A DNA stretch of 64,000 nucleotides from Chamaea fasciata (Eukaryota; Chordata; Aves; Passeriformes; Sylviidae): NCBI GenBank assembly GCA_029207755.1, contig JARCOQ010000005.1:50185563-50249562 (forward strand), given 5' to 3'. Both the position numbers and the translations under genes were made by a program. Position 1 is the stretch's first letter; every line of letters begins with the position of its first letter. Positions 31,319 to 43,818 of the stretch are shown in pieces. Under the pieces are notes generated by a model. The model saw only the letters and a program-made list of their open reading frames with translations. It did not search any database and had not been told where the DNA came from.

Positions 31319-34300
31319 CTTCAGGTCCAGAATAACTTCCTTCGGTTTTGCTAGGGCTACGCAAGAAAACAGCCACAGGAAGATAGAAGATGATCTATTA
31401 AATCAAGACCAACTTTTTTGGTGAACATCTTGTACACAAGAAGAGAGTTTTAACGGGGATGCCTGCTCCTTGCAAAGCACCTACATTTTATTTTAGACAA
31501 GAAGGAATACGGAGGAGATACAGTCACATTCTACTTTTACTGCAGCTGAATGAGCAGCGGTCTCAGTGTTCACTGAAGAATGAGAATTGGCATTGGTTTG
31601 AAACACTCAATGAAGATGTCAATGGCATTTGCTTTTCTAAAGAACTTCTTCTTCCCGTGTAAGATTTTTCTTTAAAGTGCATTTTAGGAAAAAGAAGAGT
31701 AATAATAATAATGAAAAAAAAACCAAAAATCAGTAAGACCCCAAAATCCACGAGAAGTATTTTTGGAGCTGCCATCAACAATCCACAGTCTTAAGTCCAG
31801 CCACAGAACAGAAGCAGCTCCAGTGACTCAGCCACGTCACGTGAGTTCCAGTAGCCTCGAATGCACTGAAGGCATTGTGTCTTGCTTCATTGGGTACTAT
31901 GTTGCACTGTACGGAAGTCTATCAAAGCCAGCTGAATGAAATGAACAATTCTTTCTATTTCAAGAAGGAAAAGCACTTGACCAGGAAATACAGAAGAAGA
32001 CTGGACAGAGATTGGCAAAGAAGGCAAGACTGCAGCACCCCTTGCTAAAACACCAAATGAACACCTGCAAAACACAGAAAAAAGTCTGCCTTCTTCTTTT
32101 ATCGTCGCTAAAGTGGACAGTCTACCTGCTTCCTGGGTCCAAACATAGTTCAAACTGCAAATTGTTCGTTTGTTTCAACTGCACGGTGAAGAATCCTCAC
32201 CAAACCATGCCCTGCTCCATTTATGATCAACGTATTCTTGTTCGGCTTCTTGGGAAAGTTTCCAAGGAGATTTTCATCATATTGGTCGTGATGAAATACT
32301 AAAGAAACCACCCAGGAATCGCATTTTCTAACTACAGAACTGCTCCTGACATCTGTAGCAAAATTTCATTTGCTTTTCTTTGTCCTCTAATGCACCCATT
32401 AATATTGGTCACTTAACCACACTGAGCTCTCTTCACTTGCACTTGCACTTTCGGTTTCTTTTTTTTCCAGCTTGATGCTGCCTCAGAAACGATGTCTGCA
32501 GGAGCTGCACGTTAGACAGGCACGTCAGCTCTTCAGAAAGTGGAGGCTGTAAGGATTAAAAGGGACTCTCTCAAGTGGAAGGCAGGATTCTGGCTTGCAG
32601 GGCTGCTGTCCATGCTCAGAAGGACAGCAGCAAGGTAACACTCAGCTGTTCTTAAGGTAAAATTCAAGCTTCCTGCCTTAGAAAGAAGGCTAAGTTTTTA
32701 CCTCAGCTCTACCCTCTCCAAGTTCTAGGCAAAAAAAAAAAAAAAAAAAAAAAAAAGTGGTGTCTTCACGCCCTCAAGCTTTTCTCCATCCATTTTTTTT
32801 GACCCTAATTGCTCCTCCACTCGCCGTGATGCTTTTGGTTGCATGAGATAGGGGCTGCCTGGGTCACAGGAGCAGCCCAGGGAAGCAGGAGGCACGGAAG
32901 GAAAAGCGGAGGGCAACAGGCAGAAGCCATTTCCAAAGCGCTTTCCGTGTTGAATGCTGCCAAGACAAAGCACACCCTGTGCTTTCTGGATGGAGCTCGA
33001 GCACCTCAGCAATGAGCCGAATGTTTAGGCTGCAGACACCGGGGCTTGCTATCCCTGCTTCTCCTTTGCCTCGGTGTATATTACACAAGCAGGCAATGAA
33101 CGCAACCAGGTGCCTACAACCAGAAGCAGGCACGGCAACAGTTCAGCCACATCCAATTTAACCTCAGCGGAGAAGGAGAAGCGCTAAAGCAGCAGCGAGT
33201 ACCGCAAAACCACCGCATCAGGGGGAACGCCAAACATGTCTTTGGTGATTTCTACTGCTGGGACACGGTCACACTTGTCTGTGCGGTGCAACCACCAAGG
33301 GTTTCTATCCTCCTCTCCCGAAAAAACGAGTGCTACGCTTTGGTTTTGCCCGGCACTGAGAGGCTGCGCTGGTAGCTTGCCGAGCTTCCCTAGCTCGCCG
33401 CAGTTCACGCGCCTTACGTAGATGACGCAGCAGAGGCTATTCAGGAAAGTTAGCGTAGGTTACGCAATCGACGTAAATCGCCTCGGCTGCCCAAGTTCCC
33501 TGGCGGATCGGGATTGCTGGTGCCCAGGGCAACTGTTTTTTTCCTAAGGTTCAAAGCAAGAAGCTAGAGGAGGAAGTTCTGCTAAAAAATCCAAACATCA
33601 GCGGAGCTGGCAGACTTAGACCAAAAGCAGAAAAAGCTGAAAAGATGCTCGGTGTTCCAAGCTGCACACTTCGGTTTTCAAGCAGAGAAAGAAGGACAAA
33701 AAAGAAAAAAAATATTCTTAGCACCCTGATGAAACATTCACTACCAACTACAGATACTGGGAGGCTGAAAGTCAGAAGATGGCTTTAACATCCCTTTTCT
33801 TCACGGGCTTAACGGTCATTTTCTTGGACAACACCTCATCTAAGCTTTAAGGCCTTAGCAGAAGTTTTACCATCTTTCCCATTCACTTTCTATAAAATTC
33901 CTCTTAGTGGGCAATGAAGGAAATCAGTCCTATTTCATATCTGCCAATCATAGAATCACCTATTTCTTCTAGAGAAAGAAAACCAAACCAAAACCAAACC
34001 GAACCAAAAAACCCCAACAAAACAACAACAACAAACCACAGAAGAAAGCAGACAAAGAAACCAAACCAACAGGTTTCTGAAACTTGCTTTGAAAGAGAAA
34101 AACTGGATTCCAAGACTAACTGTGAAGCATCCTCCTTTGACTAGAAATGGGATTTCCCACCCCAGGACACAGCAGTGCCCAGGGTAGCCCCCGAACCCTG
34201 CAGAGCCCAGCTCTGCTGAGGTGGGGAGCAGCTTTGGTCTCTTCTTCCAGGCAGTCTGGAGCAAGCACAAACAGCAGCAGACAAAGCTCACCCAAGCCCC

Positions 34301-34445
34301 TGGCTTCATGAGCTCCTAGGCAGAGCAACAGCAGTCATGAATATTTAATCCAAATATACTCTGTTGATTTATCAACGAGTCTTTTTGGCATGACTTGAAA
34401 CCTACACAATTAAATATAGTAGAGAGGATGTAGAAAGGAGTGAAA
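31319..34445. repeat. Macrosatellite unit 11 (3127 bp)
   Basis: Near-duplicate of unit 3 (T2973, interrupted T-run, variant leader). At 31711-31724, however, it carries the G395/A9 state of units 6-8 instead of T395/A8. Flanking sites remain unit-3-like, so this looks like a short conversion patch. A-tract 26 A (32731-32756). Confidence 0.98.
32731..32756 (+). repeat. Variable A-tract, unit 11 (26 A)
   Basis: One A shorter than unit 3. Confidence 0.95.
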
Positions 34446-37400
34446 TTTCAGGTCCACAATACCTTCCTTCGGTTTTGCTAGGGCTACGCAAGAAAACAGC
34501 CACAGGAAGATAGAAGATGATCTATTAAATCAAGACCAACTTTTTTTGGTGAACATCTTGTACACAAGAAGAGAGTTTTAACGGGGATGCCTGCTCCTTG
34601 CAAAGCACCTACATTTTATTTTAGACAAGAAGGAATACGGAGGAGATACAGTCACATTCTACTTTTACTGCAGCTGAATGAGCAGCGGTCTCAGTGTTCA
34701 CTGAAGAATGAGAATTGGCATTGGTTTGAAACACTCAATGAAGATGTCAATGGCATTTGCTTTTCTAAAGAACTTCTTCTGCCCGTGTAAGATTTTTCTT
34801 TAAAGTGCATTTTAGGAAAAAGAAGAGTAATAATAATAATTAAAAAAAACCAAAAATCAGTAAGACCCCAAAATCCACGAGAAGTATTTTTGGAGCTGCC
34901 ATCAACAATCCATAGCCTTAAGTCCAGCCACAGAACAGAAGCAGCTCCAGTGACTCAGCCACGTCACGTGAGTTCCAGTAGCCTCGAATGCACTGAAGGC
35001 ATTGTGTCTTGCTTCATTGGGTACTATGTTGCACTGTACGGAAGTCTATCAAAGCCAGCTGAATGAAATGAACAATTCTTTCTATTTCAAGAAGGAAAAG
35101 CACTTGACCAGGAAATACAGAAGAAGACTGGACAGAGATTGGCAAAGAAGGCAAGACTGCAGCACCCCTTGCTAAAACACCAAATGAACACCTGCAAAAC
35201 ACAGAAAAAAGTCTGCCTTCTTCTTTTATCGTCGCTAAAGTGGACAGTCTACCTGCTTCCTGGGTCCAAACATAGTTCAAACTGCAAATTGTTCGTTTGT
35301 TTCAACTGCACGGTGAAGAATCCTCACCAAACCATGCCCTGCTCCATTTATGATCAACGTATTCTTGTTCAGCTTCTTGGGAAAGTTTCCAAGGAGATTT
35401 TCATCATATTGGTCGTGATGAAATACTAAAGAAACCACCCAGGAATCGCATTTTCTAACTACAGAACTGCTCCTGACATCTGTAGCAAAATTTCATTTGC
35501 TTTTCTTTGTCCTCTAACGCACCCATTAATATTGGTCACTTAACCACACTGAGCTCTCTTCACTTGCACTTGCACTTTCGGTTTCTTTTTTTTCCAGCTT
35601 GATGCTGCCTCAGAAACGATGTCTGCAGGAGCTGCACGTTAGACAGGCACGTCAGCTCTTCAGAAAGTGGAGGCTGTAAGGATTAAAAGGGACTCTCTCA
35701 AGTGGAAGGCAGGATTCTGGCTTGCAGGGCTGCTGTCCATGCTCAGAAGGACAGCAGCAAGGTAACACTCAGCTGTTCTTAAGGTAAAATTCAAGCTTCC
35801 TGCCTCAGAAAGAAGGCTAAGTTTTTACCTCAGCTCTACCCTCTCCAAGTTCTAGGAAAAAAAAAAAAAAAAAAAAAAGTGGTGTCTTCACGCCCTCAAG
35901 CTTTTCTCCATCCTTTTTTTTGACCCTAATTGCTCCTCCACTCGCCGTGATGCTTTTGGTTGCATGAGATAGGGGCTGCCTGGGTCACAGGAGCAGCCCA
36001 GGGAAGCAGGAGGCACGGAAGGAAAAGCGGAGGGCAACAGGCAGAAGCCATTTCCAAAGCGCTTTCCGTGTTGAATGCTGCCAAGACAAAGCACACCCTG
36101 TGCTTTCTGGATGGAGCTCGAGCACCTCAGCAATGAGCCGAATGTTTAGGCTGCAGACACCGGGGCTTGCTATCCCTGCTTCTCCTTTGCCTCGGTGTAT
36201 TTTACACAAGCAGGCAATGAACGCAACCAGGTGCCTACAACCAGAAGCAGGCACGGCAACAGTTCAGCCACATCCAATTTAACCTCAGCGGAGAAGGAGA
36301 AGCGCTAAAGCAGCAGCGAGTACCGCAAAACCACCGCATCAGGGGGAACGCCAAACATGTCTTTGGTGATTTCTACTGCTGGGACACGGTCACACTTGTC
36401 TGTGCGGTGCAACCACCAAGGGTTTCTATCCTCCTCTCCCGAAAAAACGAGTGCTACGCTTTGGTTTTGCCCGGCACTGAGAGGCTGCGCTGGTAGCTTG
36501 CCGAGCTTCCCTAGCTCGCCGCAGTTCACGCGCCTTACGTAGATGACGCAGCAGAGGCTATTCAGGAAAGTTAGCGTAGGTTACGCAATCGACGTAAATC
36601 GCCTCGGCTGCCCAAGTTCCCTGGCGGATCGGGATTGCTGGTGCCCAGGGCAACTGTTTTTTTCCTAAGGTTCAAAGCAAGAAGCTAGAGGAGGAAGTTC
36701 TGCTAAAAAATCCAAACATCAGCGGAGCTGGCAGACTTAGACCAAAAGCAGAAAAAGCTGAAAAGATGCTCGGTGTTCCAAGCTGCACACTTCGATTTTC
36801 AAGCAGAGAAAGAAGGACAAAAAAGAAAAAAAATATTCTTAGCACCCTGATGAAACATTCACTACCAACTACAGATACTGGGAGGCTGAAAGTCAGAAGA
36901 TGGCTTTAACATCCCTTTTCTTCACGGGCTTAACGGTCATTTTCTTGGACAACACCTCATCTAAGCTTTAAGGCCTTAGCAGAAGTTTTACCATCTTTCC
37001 CATTCACTTTCTATAAAATTCCTCTTAGTGGGCAATGAAGGAAATCAGTCATATTTCATATCTGCCAATCATAGAATCACCTATTTCTTCTAGAGAAAGA
37101 AAACCAAACCAAAACCAAACCGAACCAAAAAACCCCAACAAAACAACAACAACAAACCACAGAAGAAAGCAGACAAAGAAACCAAACCAACAGGTTTCTG
37201 AAACTTGCTTTGAAAGAGAAAAACTGGATTCCAAGACTAACTGTGAAGCATCCTCCTTTGACTAGAAATGGGATTTCCCACCCCAGGACACAGCAGTGCC
37301 CAGGGTAGCCCCCGAACCCTGCAGAGCCCAGCTCTGCTGAGGTGGGGAGCAGCTTTGGTCTCTTCTTCCAGGCAGCCTGGAGCAAGCACAAACAGCAGCA

Positions 37401-37566
37401 GACAAAGCTCACCCAAGCCCCTGGCTTCATGACCTCCTAGGCAGAGCAACAGCAGTCATGAATATTTAATCCAAATATACTCTGTTGATTTATCAACGAG
37501 TCTTTTTGGCATGACTTGAAACCTACACAATTAAATATAGTAGAGAGGATGTAGAAAGGAGTGAAA
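34446..37566. repeat. Macrosatellite unit 12 (3121 bp)
   Basis: Near-duplicate of unit 4 (seven-T run, A925, A2648). The region 35805-35921 differs: C at 1360, normal agaaagaagg, no C before the A-tract, 22 A (35857-35878), restored gtggtg and an eight-T instead of nine-T run. This patch accounts for the seven-base rise in spacing to unit 4. Confidence 0.98.
35857..35878 (+). repeat. Variable A-tract, unit 12 (22 A)
   Basis: The C normally preceding the tract is absent (ctagg followed by A). Inside the patch that separates unit 12 from unit 4. Confidence 0.95.
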
Positions 37567-40500
37567 TTTCAGGTCCACAATACCTTCCTTCGGTTTTGCT
37601 AGGGCTACGCAAGAAAACAGTCACAGGAAGATAGAAGATGATCTATTAAATCAAGACCAACTTTTTTGGTGAACATCTTGTACACAAGAAGAGAGTTTTA
37701 ACGGGGATGCCTGCTCCTTGCAAAGCACCTACATTTTATTTTAGACAAGAAGGAATACGGAGGAGATACAGTCACATTCTACTTTTACTGCAGCTGAATG
37801 AGCAGCGGTCTCAGTGTTCACTGAAGAATGAGAATTGGCATTGGTTTGAAACACTCAATGAAGATGTCAATGGCATTTGCTTTTCTAAAGAACTTCTTCT
37901 TCCCGTGTAAGATTTTTCTTTAAAGTGCATTTTAGGAAAAAGAAGAGTAATAATAATAATGAAAAAAAAACAAAAATCAGTAAGACCCCAAAATCCACGA
38001 GAAGTATTTTTGGAGCTGCCATCAACAATCCATAGCCTTAAGTCCAGCCACAGAACAGAAGCAGCTCCAGTGACTCAGCCACGTCACGTGAGTTCCAGTA
38101 GCCTCGAATGCACTGAAGGCATTGTGTCTGGCTTCATTGGGTACTATGTTGCACTGTACGGAAGTCTATCAAAGCCAGCTGAATGAAATGAACAATTCTT
38201 TCTATTTCAAGAAGGAAAAGCACTTGACCAGGAAATACAGAAGAAGACTGGACAGAGATTGGCAAATAAGGCAAGACTGCAGCACCCCTTGCTAAAACAC
38301 CAAATGAACACCTGCAAAACACAGAAAAAAGTCTGCCTTCTTCTTTTATCGTCGCTAAAGTGGACAGTCTACCTGCTTCCTGGGTCCAAACATAGTTCAA
38401 ACTGCAAATTGTTCGTTTGTTTCAACTGCACGGTGAAGAATCCTCACCAAACCATGCCCTGCTCCATTTATGATCAACGTATTCTTGTTCGGCTTCTTGG
38501 GAAAGTTTCCAAGGAGATTTTCATCATATTGGTCGTGATGAAATACTAAAGAAACCACCCAGGAATCGCATTTTCTAACTACAGAACTGCTCCTGACATC
38601 TGTAGCAAAATTTCATTTGCTTTTCTTTGTCCTCTAATGCACCCATTAATATTGGTCACTTAACCACACTGAGCTCTCTTCACTTGCACTTGCACTTTCG
38701 GTTTCTTTTTTTTCCAGCTTGATGCTGCCTCAGAAACGATGTCTGCAGGAGCTGCACGTTAGACAGGCACGTCAGCTCTTCAGAAAGTGGAGGCTGTAAG
38801 GATTAAAAGGGACTCTCTCAAGTGGAAGGCAGGATTCTGGCTTGCAGGGCTGCTGTCCATGCTCAGAAGGACAGCAGCAAGGTAACACTCAGCTGTTCTT
38901 AAGGTAAAATTCAAGCTTCCTGCCTCAGAAAGAAGGCTAAGTTTTTACCTCAGCTCTACCCTCTCCAAGTTCTAGGCAAAAAAAAAAAAAAAAAAAAAAA
39001 GTGGTGTCTTCACGCCCTCAAGCTTTTCTCCATCCTTTTTTTTTGACCCTAATTGCTCCTCCACTCGCCGTGATGCTTTTGGTTGCATGAGATAGGGGCT
39101 GCCTGGGTCACAGGAGCAGCCCAGGGAAGCAGGAGGCACGGAAGGAAAAGCGGAGGGCAACAGGCAGAAGCCATTTCCAAAGCGCTTTCCGTGTTGAATG
39201 CTGCCAAGACAAAGCACACCCTGTGCTTTCTGGATGGAGCTCGAGCACCTCAGCAATGAGCCGAATGTTTAGGCTGCAGACACCGGGGCTTGCTATCCCT
39301 GCTTCTCCTTTGCCTCGGTGTATTTTACACAAGCAGGCAATGAACGCAACCAGGTGCCTACAACCAGAAGCAGGCACGGCAACAGTTCAGCCACATCCAA
39401 TTTAACCTCAGCGGAGAAGGAGAAGCGCTAAAGCAGCAGCGAGTACCGCAAAACCACCGCATCAGGGGGAACGCCAAACATGTCTTTGGTGATTTCTACT
39501 GCTGGGACACGGTCACACTTGTCTGTGCGGTGCAACCACCAAGGGTTTCTATCCTCCTCTCCCGAAAAAACGAGTGCTACGCTTTGGTTTTGCCCGGCAC
39601 TGAGAGGCTGCGCTGGTAGCTTGCCGAGCTTCCCTAGCTCGCCGCAGTTCACGCGCCTTACGTAGATGACGCAGCAGAGGCTATTCAGGAAAGTTAGCGT
39701 AGGTTACGCAATCGACGTAAATCGCCTCGGCTGCCCAAGTTCCCTGGCGGATCGGGATTGCTGGTGCCCAGGGCAACTGTTTTTTTTCCTAAGGTTCAAA
39801 GCAAGAAGCTAGAGGAGGAAGTTCTGCTAAAAAATCCAAACATCAGCGGAGCTGGCAGACTTAGACCAAAAGCAGAAAAAGCTGAAAAGATGCTCGGTGT
39901 TCCAAGCTGCACACTTCGATTTTCAAGCAGAGAAAGAAGGACAAAAAAGAAAAAAAATATTCTTAGCACCCTGATGAAACATTCACTACCAACTACAGAT
40001 ACTGGGAGGCTGAAAGTCAGAAGATGGCTTTAACATCCCTTTTCTTCACGGGCTTAACGGTCATTTTCTTGGACAACACCTCATCTAAGCTTTAAGGCCT
40101 TAGCAGAAGTTTTACCATCTTTCCCATTCACTTTCTATAAAATTCCTCTTAGTGGGCAATGAAGGAAATCAGTCCTATTTCATATCTGCCAATCATAGAA
40201 TCACCTCTTTCTTCTAGAGAAAGAAAACCAAACCAAAACCAAACCGAACCAAAAAACCCCAACAAAACAACAACAACAAACCACAGAAGAAAGCAGACAA
40301 AAAAACCAAACCAACAGGTTTCTGAAACTTGCTTTGAAAGAGAAAAACTGGATTCCAAGACTAACTGTGAAGCATCCTCCTTTGACTAGAAATGGGATTT
40401 CCCACCCCAGGACACAGCAGTGCCCAGGGTAGCCCCCGAACCCTGCAGAGCCCAGCTCTGCTGAGGTGGGGAGCAGCTTTGGTCTCTTCTTCCAGGCAGC

Positions 40501-40690
40501 CTGGAGCAAGCACAAACAGCAGCAGACAAAGCTCACCCAAGCCCCTGGCTTCATGAGCTCCTAGGCAGAGCAACAGCAGTCATGAATATTTAATCCAAAT
40601 ATACTCTGTTGATTTATCAACGAGTCTTTTTGGCATGACTTGAAACCTACACAATTAAATATAGTAGAGAGGATGTAGAAAGGAGTGAAA
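37567..40690. repeat. Macrosatellite unit 13 (3124 bp)
   Basis: Near-duplicate of unit 5 with the same length and 23-A tract (38978-39000). It keeps G564 and the modified A-rich stretch. The one difference seen is T instead of C at site 1072 (ctaatgc), which loses a CpG. Confidence 0.98.
38978..39000 (+). repeat. Variable A-tract, unit 13 (23 A)
   Basis: Same length as in unit 5. Confidence 0.95.
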
Positions 40691-43600
40691 TTTCAGGTCC
40701 ACAATACCTTCCTTCGGTTTTGCTAGGGCTACGCAAGAAAACAGCCACAGGAAGATAGAAGATGATCTATTAAATCAAGACCAACTTTTTTGGTGAACAT
40801 CTTGTACACAAGAAGAGAGTTTTAACGGGGATGCCTGCTCCTTGCAAAGCACCTACATTTTATTTTAGACAAGAAGGAATACGGAGGAGATACAGTCACA
40901 TTCTACTTTTACTGCAGCTGAATGAGCAGCGGTCTCATTGTTCACTGAAGAATGAGAATTGGCATTGGTTTGAAACACTCAATGAAGATGTCAATGGCAT
41001 TTGCTTTTCTAAAGAACTTCTTCTTCCCGTGTAAGATTTTTCTTTAAAGTGCATTTTAGGAAAAAGAAGAGTAATAATAATAATGAAAAAAAAACCAAAA
41101 ATCAGTAAGACCCCAAAATCCACGAGAAGTATTTTTGGAGCTGCCATCAACAATCCATAGCCTTAAGTCCAGCCACAGAACAGAAGCAGCTCCAGTGACT
41201 CAGCCACGTCACGTGAGTTCCAGTAGCCTCGAATGCACTGAAGGCATTGTGTCTTGCTTCATTGGGTACTATGTTGCACTGTACGGAAGTCTATCAAAGC
41301 CAGCTGAATGAAATGAACAATTCTTTCTATTTCAAGAAGGAAAAGCACTTGACCAGGAAATACAGAAGAAGACTGGACAGAGATTGGCAAATAAGGCAAG
41401 ACTGCAGCACCCCTTGCTAAAACACCAAATGAACACCTGCAAAACACAGAAAAAAGTCTGCCTTCTTCTTTTATCGTCGCTAAAGTGGACAGTCTACCTG
41501 CTTCCTGGGTCCAAACATAGTTCAAACTGCAAATTGTTCGTTTGTTTCAACTGCACGGTGAAGAATCCTCACCAAACCATGCCCTGCTCCATTTATGATC
41601 AACGTATTCTTGTTCGGCTTCTTGGGAAAGTTTCCAAGGAGATTTTCATCATATTGGTCGTGATGAAATACTAAAGAAACCACCCAGGAATCGCATTTTC
41701 TAACTACAGAACTGCTCCTGACATCTGTAGCAAAATTTCATTTGCTTTTCTTTGTCCTCTAATGCACCCATTAATATTGGTCACTTAACCACACTGAGCT
41801 CTCTTCACTTGCACTTGCACTTTCGGTTTCTTTTTTTTCCAGCTTGATGCTGCCTCAGAAACGATGTCTGCAGGAGCTGCACGTTAGACAGGCACGTCAG
41901 CTCTTCAGAAAGTGGAGGCTGTAAGGATTAAAAGGGACTCTCTCAAGTGGAAGGCAGGATTCTGGCTTGCAGGGCTGCTGTCCATGCTCAGAAGGACAGC
42001 AGCAAGGTAACACTCAGCTGTTCTTAAGGTAAAATTCAAGCTTCCTGCCTCAGAAAGAAGGCTAAGTTTTTACCTCAGCTCTACCCTCTCCAAGTTCTAG
42101 GCAAAAAAAAAAAAAAAAAAAAAAAAAGTGGTGTCTTCACGCCCTCAAGCTTTTCTCCATCCTTTTTTTTTGACCCTAATTGCTCCTCCACTCGCCGTGA
42201 TGCTTTTGGTTGCATGAGATAGGGGCTGCCTGGGTCACAGGAGCAGCCCAGGGAAGCAGGAGGCACGGAAGGAAAAGCGGAGGGCAACAGGCAGAAGCCA
42301 TTTCCAAAGCGCTTTCCGTGTTGAATGCTGCCAAGACAAAGCACACCCTGTGCTTTCTGGATGGAGCTCGAGCACCTCAGCAATGAGCCGAATGTTTAGG
42401 CTGCAGACACCGGGGCTTGCTATCCCTGCTTCTCCTTTGCCTCGGTGTATTTTACGCAAGCAGGCAATGAACGCAACCAGGTGCCTACAACCAGAAGCAG
42501 GCACGGCAACAGTTCAGCCACATCCAATTTAACCTCAGCGGAGAAGGAGAAGCGCTAAAGCAGCAGCGAGTACCGCAAAACCACCGCATCAGGGGGAACG
42601 CCAAACATGTCTTTGGTGATTTCTACTGCTGGGACACGGTCACACTTGTCTGTGCGGTGCAACCACCAAGGGTTTCTATCCTCCTCTCCCGAAAAAACGA
42701 GTGCTACGCTTTGGTTTTGCCCGGCACTGAGAGGCTGCGCTGGTAGCTTGCCGAGCTTCCCTAGCTCGCCGCAGTTCACGCGCCTTACGTAGATGACGCA
42801 GCAGAGGCTATTCAGGAAAGTTAGCGTAGGTTACGCAATCGACGTAAATCGCCTCGGCTGCCCAAGTTCCCTGGCGGATCGGGATTGCTGGTGCCCAGGG
42901 CAACTGTTTTTTTTCCTAAGGTTCAAAGCAAGAAGCTAGAGGAGGAAGTTCTGCTAAAAAATCCAAACATCAGCGGAGCTGGCAGACTTAGACCAAAAGC
43001 AGAAAAAGCTGAAAAGATGCTCGGTGTTCCAAGCTGCACACTTCGATTTTCAAGCAGAGAAAGAAGGACAAAAAAGAAAAAAAAATATTCTTAGCACCCT
43101 GATGAAACATTCACTACCAACTACAGATACTGGGAGGCTGAAAGTCAGAAGATGGCTTTAACATCCCTTTTCTTCACGGGCTTAACGGTCATTTTCTTGG
43201 ACAACACCTCATCTAAGCTTTAAGGCCTTAGCAGAAGTTTTACCATCTTTCCCATTCACTTTCTATAAAATTCCTCTTAGTGGGCAATGAAGGAAATCAG
43301 TCCTATTTCATATCTGCCAATCATAGAATCACCTATTTCTTCTAGAGAAAGAAAACCAAACCAAAACCAAACCGAACCAAAAAACCCCAACAAAACAACA
43401 ACAACAAACCACAGAAGAAAGCAGACAAAAAAACCAAACCAACAGGTTTCTGAAACTTGCTTTGAAAGAGAAAAGCTGGATTCCAAGACTAACTGTGAAG
43501 CATCCTCCTTTGACTAGAAATGGGATTTCCCACCCCAGGACACAGCAGTGCCCAGGGTAGCCCCCGAACCCTGCAGAGCCCAGCTCTGCTGAGGTGGGGA

Positions 43601-43818
43601 GCAGCTTTGGTCTCTTCTTCCAGGCAGCCTGGAGCAAGCACAAACAGCAGCAGACAAAGCTCACCCAAGCCCCTGGCTTCATGAGCTCCTAGGCAGAGCA
43701 ACAGCAGTCATGAATATTTAATCCAAATATACTCTGTTGATTTATCAACGAGTCTTTTTGGCATGACTTGAAACCTACACAATTAAATATAGTAGAGAGG
43801 ATGTAGAAAGGAGTGAAA
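40691..43818. repeat. Macrosatellite unit 14 (3128 bp)
   Basis: Subtype of the 14-18 block: T248, G395, A413, T701, G1791, nine-A run, AT at 2680-2681, G2820. 25-A tract at 42103-42127. It occupies the position equivalent to unit 6 but matches unit 7 better in its 3' half. Confidence 0.98.
42103..42127 (+). repeat. Variable A-tract, unit 14 (25 A)
   Basis: 25 A; first of the alternating 25/24 series in the homogenised block. Confidence 0.95.

Larger units (their letters stand above)
25039..40690. repeat. Higher-order block, second copy (units 9-13)
   Basis: Each unit matches its counterpart eight units upstream at almost all diagnostic sites. The spacing is 25,038-25,046 bp and changes only at homopolymers. 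A-tract lengths are preserved pair by pair: 51/52, 16/16, 27/26, 23/23. The exceptions noticed are a patch in unit 11 (31711-31724), a patch in unit 12 (35805-35921) and one C-to-T change in unit 13 at the site equivalent to 1072. I compared diagnostic sites by eye and did not make a base-by-base alignment. Confidence 0.93.
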
